Shown here: piece by piece, positions 41,165-50,618 of the stretch
Layout of the letters: each line of letters begins with the position of its first letter
Position numbering within the stretch: the first letter of the stretch is position 1
Assembly: GCF_013314535.1 (NCBI RefSeq)
Contig: NZ_JABUAE010000014.1
Span: forward strand, 48,690-112,689
Length of the DNA: 64,000 nucleotides
Origin: Bacillus sp. Xin1
GTDB lineage: Bacteria; Bacillota; Bacilli; Bacillales; Bacillaceae_G
Direction of reading: 5' to 3'
Made by a program: the position numbers and the translations under genes
The notes under the pieces: model-generated
The model's input: the letters and a program-made list of their open reading frames with translations, nothing else
What the model was told of the DNA's origin: nothing
Database searches by the model: none

Positions 41165-42385
41165 TTGTTAAGTCAAGAAAAGGTAATGAAGTGTAGTAGT
41201 TCGTATAAATGGATTGTGCTTATGCTAGCAACAGCAGTGCAAGCAAGTGCAACGTTAATAACATATGGGATAGGACCTTTAGCGTTTTTTTGGAAGGAAA
41301 TATATCATCTTACTAATATGCAAATGGGAATGTTGTTAACCGCTGTTAATATTGGGCCGTTTTTTTGCATGCTTTTTGTAGGGAGATTACTTGATCAATA
41401 TAATGAAAGGCTATTAATCGGAGTTAGTTCTATATTGCTTGGTGGATCTATATTGTTTATTCATGTAGTAGATAGATTTATGGGATTGTTATTTGTGCTT
41501 GTGGCAATGGGAGTGTTTTATAGTACTGCACAACCAGGAGGGAGCAAAGTGATTTTAAAATGGTTCCCGAAAGAAAATAGAGGGCTAGCTATGGGGATTA
41601 GGCAAGCTGGCATTCCAATAGGCGGTGCAGTGGCGGGAGCTATGATTCCGATTCTTTCTGTAAAGTTTAGTTTGTCATTCGTGATATATGTTCTTTCAAG
41701 TATATGTATTGCGGGAGGAGTACTGTTTTTCATTTTTTATAGAGAGCCTGTTGTTCATCATGAGCCTGCATTAAATAATAAAGGAATTTCTTTTTGGCAA
41801 CAGTTAAAAGAGATAATGAGTAACAAGGAATTATATCCTGTTTTGTTTACAGGGGTTTGTATGATTTCATTACAAATGGTGTTGATTGGACATCTTATAA
41901 ACTTTTTGATTACTGCTGAATCTATATCTCCAATTTTGGCAGGACAAATATTTTCGGTTACGTTGTTTTTGGGAATGCTAGGACGAATTGTGTTAGCGGT
42001 AATTAGTGATTCTTTTTATAAAGGTAACCGTCAGAAACCACTATTTATTTCTGTAGTTGCTTCGTTTATTTTAATCTTTATTTTGATACTGAACATACAT
42101 AATTTTTCGGTATGGGGATTGTTTTTGTTCAGTGGCTTATTAGGGTTCTTCGGCATTGGATGGTTTAGTCTTTTTATGGTTGAGATTGCTGAAACAGCAA
42201 GGCAGGATTCAGTAGGAATGACGGTTAGTTTTGCACTTACGCTTAATCAAATTGCAATCATGTTAGCTCCGCCTATTTTTGGACTCATTGTCGATGTAAA
42301 AGGATATATGTGGGCATGGATAGGGTTAGTGATATTGCTGTTTACTTCAGTGATAAGTTTATTGAAAAAAATGCTATTCAAGTGA
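41165..42385 (+). CDS. MFS transporter
   Basis: A 406-residue major facilitator with twelve spans. The loop after helix 2 reads GRLLDQYNERLLIG and helix 4-5 has KWFPKENRGLAMGIRQAG, close to the CynX/YycB and NarK-like anion/antibiotic MFS groups. TTG at 41165 is preferred because GGAGGGG is six bases upstream, while the ATG at 41150 has no site. Divergent LysR gene probably controls it. Substrate unknown. Confidence 0.87.
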   Translation: MLSQEKVMKCSSSYKWIVLMLATAVQASATLITYGIGPLAFFWKEIYHLTNMQMGMLLTAVNIGPFFCMLFVGRLLDQYNERLLIGVSSILLGGSILFIHVVDRFMGLLFVLVAMGVFYSTAQPGGSKVILKWFPKENRGLAMGIRQAGIPIGGAVAGAMIPILSVKFSLSFVIYVLSSICIAGGVLFFIFYREPVVHHEPALNNKGISFWQQLKEIMSNKELYPVLFTGVCMISLQMVLIGHLINFLITAESISPILAGQIFSVTLFLGMLGRIVLAVISDSFYKGNRQKPLFISVVASFILIFILILNIHNFSVWGLFLFSGLLGFFGIGWFSLFMVEIAETARQDSVGMTVSFALTLNQIAIMLAPPIFGLIVDVKGYMWAWIGLVILLFTSVISLLKKMLFK

Positions 42386-42496
42386 CATTTTTTTACAATA
42401 TGCTGTATAATCAATTTTGAAAGGAATGATATCACGACATATCAATAGAAACTTTTGTCGTAATGGGAGTACTGATAAATAGTGAAATAAATAAAC

Positions 42497-42745
42497 TTAA
42501 TCCTTAGTAGTATTTCTTTTCCGCTCATTTCCTCTTTTGAAATTCCCTGTTATCTTGGCCATAATGAGCTGTCGTTCTTTTTCATTATTTGCAAGATGTA
42601 TTTTATTTAGAAAAGCACTTGCTTCTTTCCCTTTTAAAATCATAATTTGTTTTCCGTAATATTCAATAAAAACTATGTTATTTTTATTTGTTCGATAACT
42701 GAACATTTCGAGATCTAGTCGATTTCGTTTATCGATGTTTCCCAA
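42497..42745 (-). CDS. Conserved small basic protein, unknown
   Basis: An 82-residue protein with TTG start behind AAAGGAGG. The middle, NNIVFIEYYGKQIMILKGKEAS, is a beta-strand-rich core and the C-terminus (NFKRGNERKRNTTKD) is strongly basic, which suggests nucleic-acid contact. I do not recognise a family. Single gene. Confidence 0.6.
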   Translation of the reverse strand: MGNIDKRNRLDLEMFSYRTNKNNIVFIEYYGKQIMILKGKEASAFLNKIHLANNEKERQLIMAKITGNFKRGNERKRNTTKD

Positions 42746-43110
42746 TAGAGTTCCTCCTTTATCTCGCTATTGTGGGGTAGTATACTTCCGGTGATGAAAG
42801 CTTTACTTTATATACTAATTGTAATGAATGTTACATAAAAAAACGAAATTATAGTTAGACGAATTAGATTGTAGGTTGGAAATTTTAAAAGAAAGTAAAT
42901 ACAATAAAAAGTGGTGAAAAATTTGAATATGGAAAGCTAACCTTAAACAACTTTCCGATATGGTTAATTCTTTTGGGAGGTAGAGAAGTAGGTTCGTTCA
43001 TTTATAGAATTAAGCAAAAATTAAGGTCTTCTTTTCAATGAATAGAGGTAGAATGAATATATATATGAGAATGATAATCAATACAAAATGAATAAAAAGA
43101 GGGCTCTTGT
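42746..43110. other. Intergenic stretch before serine hydrolase
   Basis: Besides the Fur box, an open stretch at about 42922-43041 reads KFEYGKLTLNNFPIWLILLG then GREVGSFIYRIKQKLRSSFQ and a stop. It has no start codon and may be the tail of a lost membrane-protein gene (DUF1294-like at best). Confidence 0.35.
43066..43080 (+). promoter_or_regulatory. Fur box upstream of serine hydrolase
   Basis: TGAGAATGATAATCA matches the 15-bp Fur consensus TGATAATnATTATCA at 12 of 14 defined positions. It lies 31 bases before the start codon. Confidence 0.55.
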
Positions 43111-44238
43111 ATGTTTAAGAAATATGTAACCATTTTCTTTATTATCGCAATTTTTTGTTTAAGTGTATATATGTTCATGCAAACAAATAAAAATAAGATA
43201 CAGACATTAAAAGTATTTTCAGATTTTAATAGTAAAACAGAAAATGATAAGCTAAAAGTAAATACAGAGCAGCGTACCCGTTATGAGGTTGCAGCGGAAA
43301 AATTAGATCAATATTTAAAAGAAAAAGGATTTAACGGAACGGTACTTGTAACTGATAAAAATAAGGTGATTTTACGAAAAGGCTATGGGTATGCAAATAT
43401 GGAGGATAAAGTTTTAACAACACCAAGAACGAAATATCGTATCGGTTCTATAACGAAGACAGTAGTGGCAGTATCTATATTGCAGTTACAAGAAAAAGGG
43501 AAGTTGAATATAGAAGATAATGTGAATACATATATCCCTTCATTCCCAGTGGATAAAAATATTACTTTGAGACATTTATTAACACATACATCCGGGCTAC
43601 CAGAGCAAGGGAAAGGAAAAGTAGATGCAGCATCGCGCCAAAAATTAGTGGCATGGATTGGTTCGCAAAACCTTGAATTCCCTGCAGGGACCGGCTGGAG
43701 ATATACAGACTATAATTACATGGTACTTGCTTATATTGTAGAACAAATTTCGAAGCAACCATTAGCTGAATATGTAAAAGAACATGTTTTTAATCCAGTT
43801 GGAATGTATGAATCTGGTATGGGTGCAAAGTTCCCTGGAGATATATTTTTTGCAGAAGGCTATACAAAGAAAGATAATGAATTCGTATCTACTCCTAAGT
43901 TAAGAATGAACTGGTTATATGGTTGTGGTGAAATGTATACAACTGTAGAAGATATGAAAAGGTTAGATGAAGCGATTATGACAGGAAAACTTCTTTCAAA
44001 ACAAAGTTTAGCATATATGTTCACTGTATCACCCGCAAGGAAATATGGATTTAGTTTTTATATTTATCCAGATTATTATCATAATCATGGTGTATTAGCT
44101 GGATGGAATACATTTAATAATTTCGATTGGAATAAGCAAATTTTTGTCATTCTTTTCTCGAATGTCCAAAACGGAATGAATGATGCATTTAATCAGGAGT
44201 TTCGAAAGATGACAAAAGATTTATTAGAAGAAAAATGA
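43111..44238 (+). CDS. Class C beta-lactamase-family serine hydrolase
   Basis: A 375-residue protein anchored by a helix at 5-24. The SxxK motif is S113-I-T-K116; the Y-x-N position reads Y198-T-D200; LRHLLTHTSGLP is typical; the third motif lies in HNHGVLAGW. It belongs to the PBP4*/esterase/D-aminopeptidase group, exported and wall-facing, not proven to hydrolyse antibiotics. The Asp for Asn change is a departure from the classical motif. A Fur box upstream suggests a link to iron, as for trilactone or siderophore-related hydrolases; this is inference. Confidence 0.83.
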   Translation: MFKKYVTIFFIIAIFCLSVYMFMQTNKNKIQTLKVFSDFNSKTENDKLKVNTEQRTRYEVAAEKLDQYLKEKGFNGTVLVTDKNKVILRKGYGYANMEDKVLTTPRTKYRIGSITKTVVAVSILQLQEKGKLNIEDNVNTYIPSFPVDKNITLRHLLTHTSGLPEQGKGKVDAASRQKLVAWIGSQNLEFPAGTGWRYTDYNYMVLAYIVEQISKQPLAEYVKEHVFNPVGMYESGMGAKFPGDIFFAEGYTKKDNEFVSTPKLRMNWLYGCGEMYTTVEDMKRLDEAIMTGKLLSKQSLAYMFTVSPARKYGFSFYIYPDYYHNHGVLAGWNTFNNFDWNKQIFVILFSNVQNGMNDAFNQEFRKMTKDLLEEK

Positions 44239-44243
44239 ATTTG

Positions 44244-44273
44244 AAAAGGCCTCTAGCGTGAGAGGCCTTTTTT
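44244..44273. terminator. Bidirectional terminator
   Basis: AAAAGGCCTCT with AGAGGCCTTTTTT between convergent genes. Confidence 0.88.
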
Positions 44274-44274
44274 A

Positions 44275-46062
44275 TTACAGTGAAGAAAACTCTTCAACTA
44301 GTTTATTAAAACGATTTAGTGCACTTTCAATTGGCTGTGGTGTTGTTAAATCTACACCTGTTTTCTTTAAAAGGTTGAGTGGATAATCTGAACTTCCGCC
44401 TTTTAAGAATTCGATATAATTTTGCTTAGCGATAGGGTCACCGCTTAACAGTTGATCTGCAATTTGGATTGCAGAAGCAAATCCGGTAGCGTATTTATAA
44501 ACGTAAAATGGTCTGTAAAAATGAGGGATTCTAGCCCATCCATATTTTACTTCTTCATCGAATACGAGTGTATCACCGTTGTATTCTCTAAATAATTTTT
44601 CATAAACATCACTAAAGGATTGCACATTTAGTGGTTTTCCTTGCTGCGCCATTTCATGCATAATCTTTTCAAATTCAGCAAACATAATTTGTGTAAAGAA
44701 CGTTCCTTTAAATTGTTCAATGAAATGATTGATTAAATGCTTGCGTATGTCTACCTCTTTTGCTTCTTTTAATAGATGGTGAATTAAAAGAACCTCATTC
44801 ACCGTAGAAGCGACTTCTGCTACAAAGATTGTATAGTGAGCAGAAATTCTTGGCTGAAACTTATGCGAATAATAAGTATGCATGCCATGTCCACATTCAT
44901 GAACTAGTGTAAATAGACTATTTAAGTCATCATGGTGATTTAAAAGGATAAATGGATGAATGCCATATACTCCGAAATTATAAGCCCCAGAACGTTTACC
45001 AGGTAATTCTCTCACATCTATATAGCGTTTGTTTTTAAATTCTCGAAGTACTTGAATATAGTCGTTACCTAATGGAGCTAAGGCTGAAAGCATAATTTCA
45101 TAGGCTTCATCATATGGAATATCTTGTTTTACACCTTTTACTAAATCCACGCCTAGATCATACTGTCTTAATTCATCTAGTTGCAGTTTTTCTTTTCGTA
45201 AATGATTATATGTATGTAGAGATGTAATGTTCTTTTTCGTTGTATGAATTAAATTATCATATACTTCTTTCGGAACCATATCACCAAATAAAGATTTTTC
45301 TAAAGCAGATGGGTAATTTCTAATTTTGGAAATGGTAACATTATTTTTAATAGCCGCTGCTAAAGTAGAAGCGATAGAATTTTTTAGTTGCACATATGGT
45401 TGATAGTATGCTTTGTAAGCTTCTTTTCTCTTCTCTCTATTTTCGTCTTTTATTAATTTTGCGTACATGCCGCGTGTTAACTTTACTTTATTTCCATCAT
45501 CGGTTGTCACTTCTCCAAATATTATATCTGCATTATTGAGCATTCCGTATGTTTGTTGAGGAGAGGAGAGAGCCTCGCCCATTTGTGATAAAATTTCTTC
45601 TTTATCTTTGTTTAACACATGTTTCTTATATCGATATAATTCTAATAAGTCTTCTTTATAATATTGTAAGCCTTCGTTTTCTTCTATATAAGAATGTAAT
45701 GTTTTCTCATCGATACTTAGTAAAAATGGAGAAAAGAAGGAACGAGCCGCGCTTATTTTAACGTGTAATTGTGATGTCTGATCTACAAGAGATTGCGCTT
45801 CCGTATCACGTGTATCAAGGTCTGCTTGCAGCCTTGCATAGGCATAAACGAGGCTGAACAAACTGGATACTTCTTCACTTTTTGTAAGGTAAGCAAGTAA
45901 ACTTTGACCATCATGGATATTTCCATTGAATTCTTTTAAGTCCTCTGTTAAATTTTCAATTTTTTCATAGTCGTTTTTCCAGTCTTCCATTGTTTTATAA
46001 ATATCTGTTAAATCCCACTTTTCCTGATTAGGTACGTCCATTCTATTTTTAAATTCTGTCAT
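44275..46062 (-). CDS. pepF: Oligoendopeptidase F (M3B)
   Basis: A 595-residue zinc metallopeptidase. The zinc motif HECGHGMH (HExxH) lies near residue 385, with the downstream EVASTVNEVLL glutamate. YGIHPFILLNHHDDLNSLFTLVHE and the closing FYVYKYATGFASAIQIA are standard for the family. It degrades short peptides in the cytoplasm. ATG at 46062 is chosen because AAGGA is seven bases upstream. Single gene. Confidence 0.92.
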   Translation of the reverse strand: MTEFKNRMDVPNQEKWDLTDIYKTMEDWKNDYEKIENLTEDLKEFNGNIHDGQSLLAYLTKSEEVSSLFSLVYAYARLQADLDTRDTEAQSLVDQTSQLHVKISAARSFFSPFLLSIDEKTLHSYIEENEGLQYYKEDLLELYRYKKHVLNKDKEEILSQMGEALSSPQQTYGMLNNADIIFGEVTTDDGNKVKLTRGMYAKLIKDENREKRKEAYKAYYQPYVQLKNSIASTLAAAIKNNVTISKIRNYPSALEKSLFGDMVPKEVYDNLIHTTKKNITSLHTYNHLRKEKLQLDELRQYDLGVDLVKGVKQDIPYDEAYEIMLSALAPLGNDYIQVLREFKNKRYIDVRELPGKRSGAYNFGVYGIHPFILLNHHDDLNSLFTLVHECGHGMHTYYSHKFQPRISAHYTIFVAEVASTVNEVLLIHHLLKEAKEVDIRKHLINHFIEQFKGTFFTQIMFAEFEKIMHEMAQQGKPLNVQSFSDVYEKLFREYNGDTLVFDEEVKYGWARIPHFYRPFYVYKYATGFASAIQIADQLLSGDPIAKQNYIEFLKGGSSDYPLNLLKKTGVDLTTPQPIESALNRFNKLVEEFSSL

Positions 46063-46255
46063 AATCATTTCCTTCCCCAAATATGTATTTTGTATATTCT
46101 ATCTAACTATGAAATACAACAAATTGCAAAGAATCCCTGCTGCACTATAGAAAAATAGAGAACATAGGTGTAGTTATATCATAAGTAATTATTTGTTAAA
46201 GGATTGTGCATGTATATATAGACGGAAAATATATTTAAGTAAGGAGGAGAGTGTA

Positions 46256-46705
46256 TTGATTCTAATCCCATTCATTCTGTTAGGTTTACCGCTTGCGATT
46301 ATCGTATTTATTTTGTTAGCGATCATGAAATGGAAAAAAGAGGGGGAGGAAGATGTGTTTAGACAATTATATGTACATTTAGTATTATTTGCGACTTTGA
46401 TGTTATCGATTGGAGGCGGAATTGGCATATTTATGGGACTATCAGATTATATCAGTCCACCTTCTTACTACGAATCTTATGATTCATTTCAAAAGATGAA
46501 ATTAGTAGAAGCGAAAGATTCACAACAAACGGTAAGTGAAGAGCAAATTCGTGCAGAATATGATCGGAATGTAGAAGATAGAAAAGAAACAGTCAAGCAG
46601 GAAGCGAAAAATACAATGATTAAAAGCTTAGGTTTTATCGTTATTCCGCTACCTATCTTTCTGTATTTTAACAATGGTAGAATTCGAGATAAAAAAACTG
46701 TGTGA
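46256..46705 (+). CDS. Membrane protein, unrecognised
   Basis: A 149-residue protein with hydrophobic segments at about 1-22, 39-61 and 125-140 and a charged central region (SQQTVSEEQIRAEYDRNVED). TTG at 46256 follows AAGGAGGAG by seven bases; the longer frame has no site. The layout resembles small DUF-type membrane proteins, but I cannot place it. Single gene with terminator. Confidence 0.6.
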   Translation: MILIPFILLGLPLAIIVFILLAIMKWKKEGEEDVFRQLYVHLVLFATLMLSIGGGIGIFMGLSDYISPPSYYESYDSFQKMKLVEAKDSQQTVSEEQIRAEYDRNVEDRKETVKQEAKNTMIKSLGFIVIPLPIFLYFNNGRIRDKKTV

Positions 46706-46715
46706 ATAGAAGGAA

Positions 46716-46751
46716 ATAAAAAATCTTGCCACCATTGGCAAGATTTTTTAT
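46716..46751. terminator. Bidirectional terminator
   Basis: AAAAAATCTTGCC with GGCAAGATTTTTTA and a six-base loop. Confidence 0.88.
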
Positions 46752-46759
46752 CGTGTCGA

Positions 46760-47551
46760 TTATAATAGTATACCGAATGTCGAGTGTAATAGGTTTGAAT
46801 ATTGCTCTTTTGTAATCTCTTCTTTACTCTGTTCTCCTTGCTTTGTTACTGTAAAATGATCTTTTGTTAAAGTAGCATGCCCATCAGAAGTTAGTTTTAC
46901 GGTAAGAGGTACTTTATTAAAAGGAGAGTCTGTATGTTCTACAATTGTTTTTTGTGCTTCATTTAATTTTCTTTCGTCAACTGCTTCCTTATAAAATGCA
47001 TAACCTAATGTCCAGTCTTGAGAGGAAGCGGCATCTAGAAACTCATTGTTTTTTCTCATTTCTAAAATATAATTTCCTTTTTCAGTTGTTTCTTTTCGGA
47101 TACGGTAGTCTCCGGTAACAGAGTGAACCGTTTCACCTGAGAAAGGGACGGGTGAAACGGGTAGGTATGAACCGAAACCTACTTCAATTAAATAAAGTTC
47201 ATCATTATGTTTTAAAACGGTTGCCACATGCCCTGAATCAACAGCCCAGGTACCGGAAGCGGTATTATAAACTGTTCCTGATACTAAGTGAACATCAAAA
47301 CCGCAATCTTTAAGGAAGTAATACATCGTTGGATTCAATTCATAGCAAAGACCACCGCGATTATTAACTAAGATTTTTTCTTGGAGATGTTCTTTTGATA
47401 TTTCTTTCACTGTACCTTGAATAATATCCAAATTTTCAAATGGAACCGCTTGTGCCATCTCATAAAGAATTTCATTTAAATCTTCAAATGAAATAGGATC
47501 TTTTGGTTCTATATTTAATCTAGAGAAGAATTGTTTTTGGAAATCTGTCAT
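46760..47551 (-). CDS. Arylamine N-acetyltransferase with Cys-His-Glu triad
   Basis: A 263-residue NAT. The nucleophile is Cys69 in NNRGGLCYELN, the histidine His108 in DSGHVATV, and the third residue is Glu123 in LIEVGFGS, where most NATs have Asp. B. cereus NAT3 is known for exactly this non-canonical triad, so this is probably its orthologue. It acetylates aromatic amines and hydrazines with acetyl-CoA. ATG at 47551 after GGAGTGATC. Single gene. Confidence 0.92.
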   Translation of the reverse strand: MTDFQKQFFSRLNIEPKDPISFEDLNEILYEMAQAVPFENLDIIQGTVKEISKEHLQEKILVNNRGGLCYELNPTMYYFLKDCGFDVHLVSGTVYNTASGTWAVDSGHVATVLKHNDELYLIEVGFGSYLPVSPVPFSGETVHSVTGDYRIRKETTEKGNYILEMRKNNEFLDAASSQDWTLGYAFYKEAVDERKLNEAQKTIVEHTDSPFNKVPLTVKLTSDGHATLTKDHFTVTKQGEQSKEEITKEQYSNLLHSTFGILL

Positions 47552-47684
47552 GTGGATCACTCCTTATTTGTTTTTACTTATCTATGTAATCATTGTACCG
47601 AAATCAATCAAGAAAACATCCGCAATACGTTGAATAGAAAATCCATATATATATTTACGACTAAAGTATTATAGTCATGACACC

Positions 47685-47713
47685 TTTACATCTTTTATAA
47701 CATATAGTATGAT
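47685..47713 (+). promoter_or_regulatory. Sigma-A promoter of a broken gene
   Basis: TTTACA (47685-47690) and TATGAT (47708-47713) with a 17-base spacer, ahead of the pseudogene at 47772. Confidence 0.6.
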
Positions 47714-47771
47714 GATTTCAATAAATTAGATTTCAATGAACATAATTATAAATTAATGAGAGGTGCTTTTT

Positions 47772-47987
47772 GTGAGTGCGGTAGGTTCTAAATAGGAAAA
47801 ATTTAATGAAATAAATCTGATGAGAACAGGGGATTTTTATATACTTCATACCCCTAACTTTGTCATGGATTTATTTCGAATACCTATGAAGATACCTACA
47901 ATACTTTATAAAGCGTGTAATGATGATGGAATAGCCATGTGTTTTTGGAGATGGTTTCTTTCCTTATATTTTGCACAGGCCTTGTAA
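47772..47987 (+). pseudogene. Small gene with early nonsense codon
   Basis: GTG after GAGAGGTG opens MSAVGSK and meets TAG at 47793. The same frame then runs 63 codons (EKFNEINLMRTGDFYILHTP, FVMDLFRIPMKIPTILYKAC) to TAA at 47985, followed at once by a strong terminator. Promoter, start, frame and terminator are all in place, so this was a gene of at least 71 codons, or the 3' end has been cut off. Family not recognised. An internal ATG at 47820 could still give 55 residues, but lacks a binding site. Confidence 0.5.
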
Positions 47988-47991
47988 ATGT

Positions 47992-48021
47992 AAAAAGCTG
48001 CGGTGTCTCCGCAGCTTTTTT
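47992..48021 (+). terminator. Terminator after broken gene
   Basis: AAAAAGCTGCGG with CCGCAGCTTTTTT. Confidence 0.9.
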
Positions 48022-48129
48022 GTGTTTGTTTTTATCATATGAAAGTTTAATTATTTACAACTCATTGAAATCTAATGGGTAGGTATCTTCATTTTTGATG
48101 TGAGTAAATCATAGTGAGGAGAATAGAAA

Positions 48130-50031
48130 TTGAATAAAATGACTTTTGAAAAGTTGCAATATAACGAGTTGAAGCAAATAGTTAAATCGTATTGTGTGAG
48201 TGGATTAGGAAAACAATTATTAGATAAATTGGAGCCTAGCGCAAGTATCAAAGTAGTGAAAAATCGTTTGAATGAAACAACGGAAGCGCGAGCGATATTA
48301 GATGCAGAAGGGCATATACCTTTTTTCGGAATTTCTAATATCGATAGTACAATTCAAAAATTGGAAAAGGGAATGATTCTAGATCCGGCCGAGCTAGTTA
48401 GTGTATCAGATTTTTTACGAGGATGCCGAAAGGTTAAGAAGTTTATGCTCGATAAAGAATTTTTTGCACCAGTATTGGCATCATATGCGAATTCCATGTC
48501 CGAATTTAAAAGTATAGAAGAGGAAATTAATTATTCGATAAAAGGAAATAGCGTAGACTCTTCTGCAAGTAAAGAATTAAAACGAATCCGAAATAGCATT
48601 GAATCAGTAGAAGGAAAAATTAAAGAACGTTTAAATAAATTTTTAAATAGTAGTACAAATAAAAAGTATATTCAAGAGTTCTTTATTAGTAAAAAAGATG
48701 ATCGATATACAATTCCAGTGAAAGCTTCCTATAAAAATCAAGTTGCTGGAACGATTGTTGAAGTTTCTTCTAAAGGCTCTACCGTTTTTATAGAGCCACA
48801 TACAGTGACAAAATTAAATGTGGAGTTAGCAAGTTTAAAAGCGGAAGAAGCGATGGAAGAATATCAAATATTAGCCACTTTATCAGGAATGATTTTAGAG
48901 GACATTTATAACATCAAGATTAATATGGAACTAATTAGTCAATACGATATGGTGTTTGCGAAAGCGAAATTTAGTAAACATATTGGCGGGATAGAGCCGA
49001 AATTAAATGATTATGGGTATGTAAAGTTAGTGAATTGCAAGCACCCACTTTTATCGGGAGATGTTGTACCACTTCAATTTGAAATTGGGAAAGGTTACCG
49101 AAGTTTAATTATTACAGGGCCTAATGCTGGTGGGAAAACGATTGTTTTGAAAACAATAGGTGTAGTAACGTTAGCGACAATGTCTGGGTTTCATATTGCA
49201 GCAGATAAGGAAACGGAGATTGCGGTTTTTGAAAATGTTTTTGTAGATATTGGTGATAATCAAAGTATTGAAAATGCACTAAGTACATTTTCTTCTCATA
49301 TGAAAAATCTTTCAGAAATTATGAGAGTATCAAATAATAACACGCTTTTATTATTTGATGAAATAGGCAGCGGTACGGAACCGAATGAGGGAGCTGCGCT
49401 AGCGATTTCTATTTTAGAAGAGTTTTATCATATGGGCTGTATTACCGTTGCGACTACTCATTATGGTGAAATTAAGCGTTTTTCAGAAATGCATAGTGAC
49501 TTTATGAATGCAGCGATGCAATTTAATAGTGAAACATTGGAACCGATGTATAAGTTAATGATTGGGAAGTCGGGGGAGAGTAACGCTCTATGGATTTCTA
49601 GAAAAATGAATGTGAAAGAAACTGTACTGCAAAGAGCAAAAGGTTATATGGAAAATAAAGAGTATCGTTTAGAGAGACTGAATGACAGTAGAATAAGAAA
49701 GCCTAAGGTTGTGAAAGAGAAAATAGAAGAGAAACATGAATATGAAAAGGGAGACCGTGTGAAATTATTAGACTATGATGACTTCGGTATTGTATATAAA
49801 GAAAAAGACAATTTCTCCAATGTCGTTGTATTTTATAATGGTGAATTCATTGAAGTAAACGTGAAGCGAATTTCTTTAGAAGTACAGGCAAAGGAATTAT
49901 ACCCGGAAGGGTATGATGTAGAAACTTTGTTTGTGGATTATAAAGAGCGGAAAATGCAGCACGACATAGAGCGAGGATCGAAAAAAGCGCTTCGTAACAT
50001 TCAAAAAGAAATAAGAAAGAATAGAGGATAA
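48130..50031 (+). CDS. MutS2-like ATPase lacking the Smr domain
   Basis: A 633-residue MutS-family protein. It has the MutS2-type core and clamp helices (about 1-300), then the ATPase domain with Walker A GPNAGGKTIVLKT near 333 and Walker B LLLFDEIGSGTEP near 412, and TVATTHYGEIK. The tail (about 540-633) is a charged KOW-like/linker region, but the Smr nuclease domain that ends ordinary MutS2 (about 780 residues) is absent. It may act in DNA recombination control or ribosome rescue without nuclease activity. TTG start after GAGGAG. A GNAT gene follows by six bases. Confidence 0.87.
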   Translation: MNKMTFEKLQYNELKQIVKSYCVSGLGKQLLDKLEPSASIKVVKNRLNETTEARAILDAEGHIPFFGISNIDSTIQKLEKGMILDPAELVSVSDFLRGCRKVKKFMLDKEFFAPVLASYANSMSEFKSIEEEINYSIKGNSVDSSASKELKRIRNSIESVEGKIKERLNKFLNSSTNKKYIQEFFISKKDDRYTIPVKASYKNQVAGTIVEVSSKGSTVFIEPHTVTKLNVELASLKAEEAMEEYQILATLSGMILEDIYNIKINMELISQYDMVFAKAKFSKHIGGIEPKLNDYGYVKLVNCKHPLLSGDVVPLQFEIGKGYRSLIITGPNAGGKTIVLKTIGVVTLATMSGFHIAADKETEIAVFENVFVDIGDNQSIENALSTFSSHMKNLSEIMRVSNNNTLLLFDEIGSGTEPNEGAALAISILEEFYHMGCITVATTHYGEIKRFSEMHSDFMNAAMQFNSETLEPMYKLMIGKSGESNALWISRKMNVKETVLQRAKGYMENKEYRLERLNDSRIRKPKVVKEKIEEKHEYEKGDRVKLLDYDDFGIVYKEKDNFSNVVVFYNGEFIEVNVKRISLEVQAKELYPEGYDVETLFVDYKERKMQHDIERGSKKALRNIQKEIRKNRG

Positions 50032-50037
50032 GAAGCT

Positions 50038-50565
50038 ATGAATATAAAGATTAGACAAGAAATGGAGAAAGATTATAGCAAGGTAGAAGAAGTTGTACAA
50101 CAAGCATTTTTACATGAAGAGTTTAGCGATCAGAAAGAGCATGAACTTGTAAATCGTATTAGAAAATGTGATGCATTTATTCCAGAGTTATCATTAGTGG
50201 CGGTGGATAAAGAAATTATCGGTCACGTCCTTTTATCTAAAATTCAAATAGTAGATGGTGATAAATCTGTAGATTCGCTAGCACTTGCTCCAGTATCTGT
50301 TGCACCAGGGTATCAGAAAAAGGGAATTGGAAGTTTGTTGATTTCTAGTGTGTTAAGAAAAGCAAAAGAGCTAGGATATCATTCTGTAATCGTACTAGGG
50401 CATAAAGATTATTATCCGAAATTTGGCTTTAAACCTGCTAGCCTATGGCATATACGTGCACCATTTGATGTGCCGGATGAAGTATTTATGGCAATGGAGT
50501 TAAAGGAAAACGCTCTTCAAAATGTGCAAGGAATTGTGCAGTATTCGGAAGCTTTTTCTGAGTAA
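50038..50565 (+). CDS. GNAT acetyltransferase (YhbS-like)
   Basis: A 175-residue GNAT of the YhbS type: IRQEMEKDYSKVEEVVQQAF, then GHVLLSKIQI, the acetyl-CoA loop VAPGYQKKGIGSLLISSVL (about 95-113) and GHKDYYPKFGFKPAS. Translated with the preceding MutS2-like gene (6-base gap). Its substrate is unknown. Confidence 0.88.
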   Translation: MNIKIRQEMEKDYSKVEEVVQQAFLHEEFSDQKEHELVNRIRKCDAFIPELSLVAVDKEIIGHVLLSKIQIVDGDKSVDSLALAPVSVAPGYQKKGIGSLLISSVLRKAKELGYHSVIVLGHKDYYPKFGFKPASLWHIRAPFDVPDEVFMAMELKENALQNVQGIVQYSEAFSE

Positions 50566-50567
50566 TA

Positions 50568-50606
50568 CAAAAAGGTAGTTAGAAGAAATCCTCTAGCTAC
50601 CTTTTT
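50568..50606. terminator. Bidirectional terminator
   Basis: AAAAAGGTAGTTAGA with TCTAGCTACCTTTTT; one mismatch. Confidence 0.85.
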
Positions 50607-50618
50607 GATTTGAAATCG

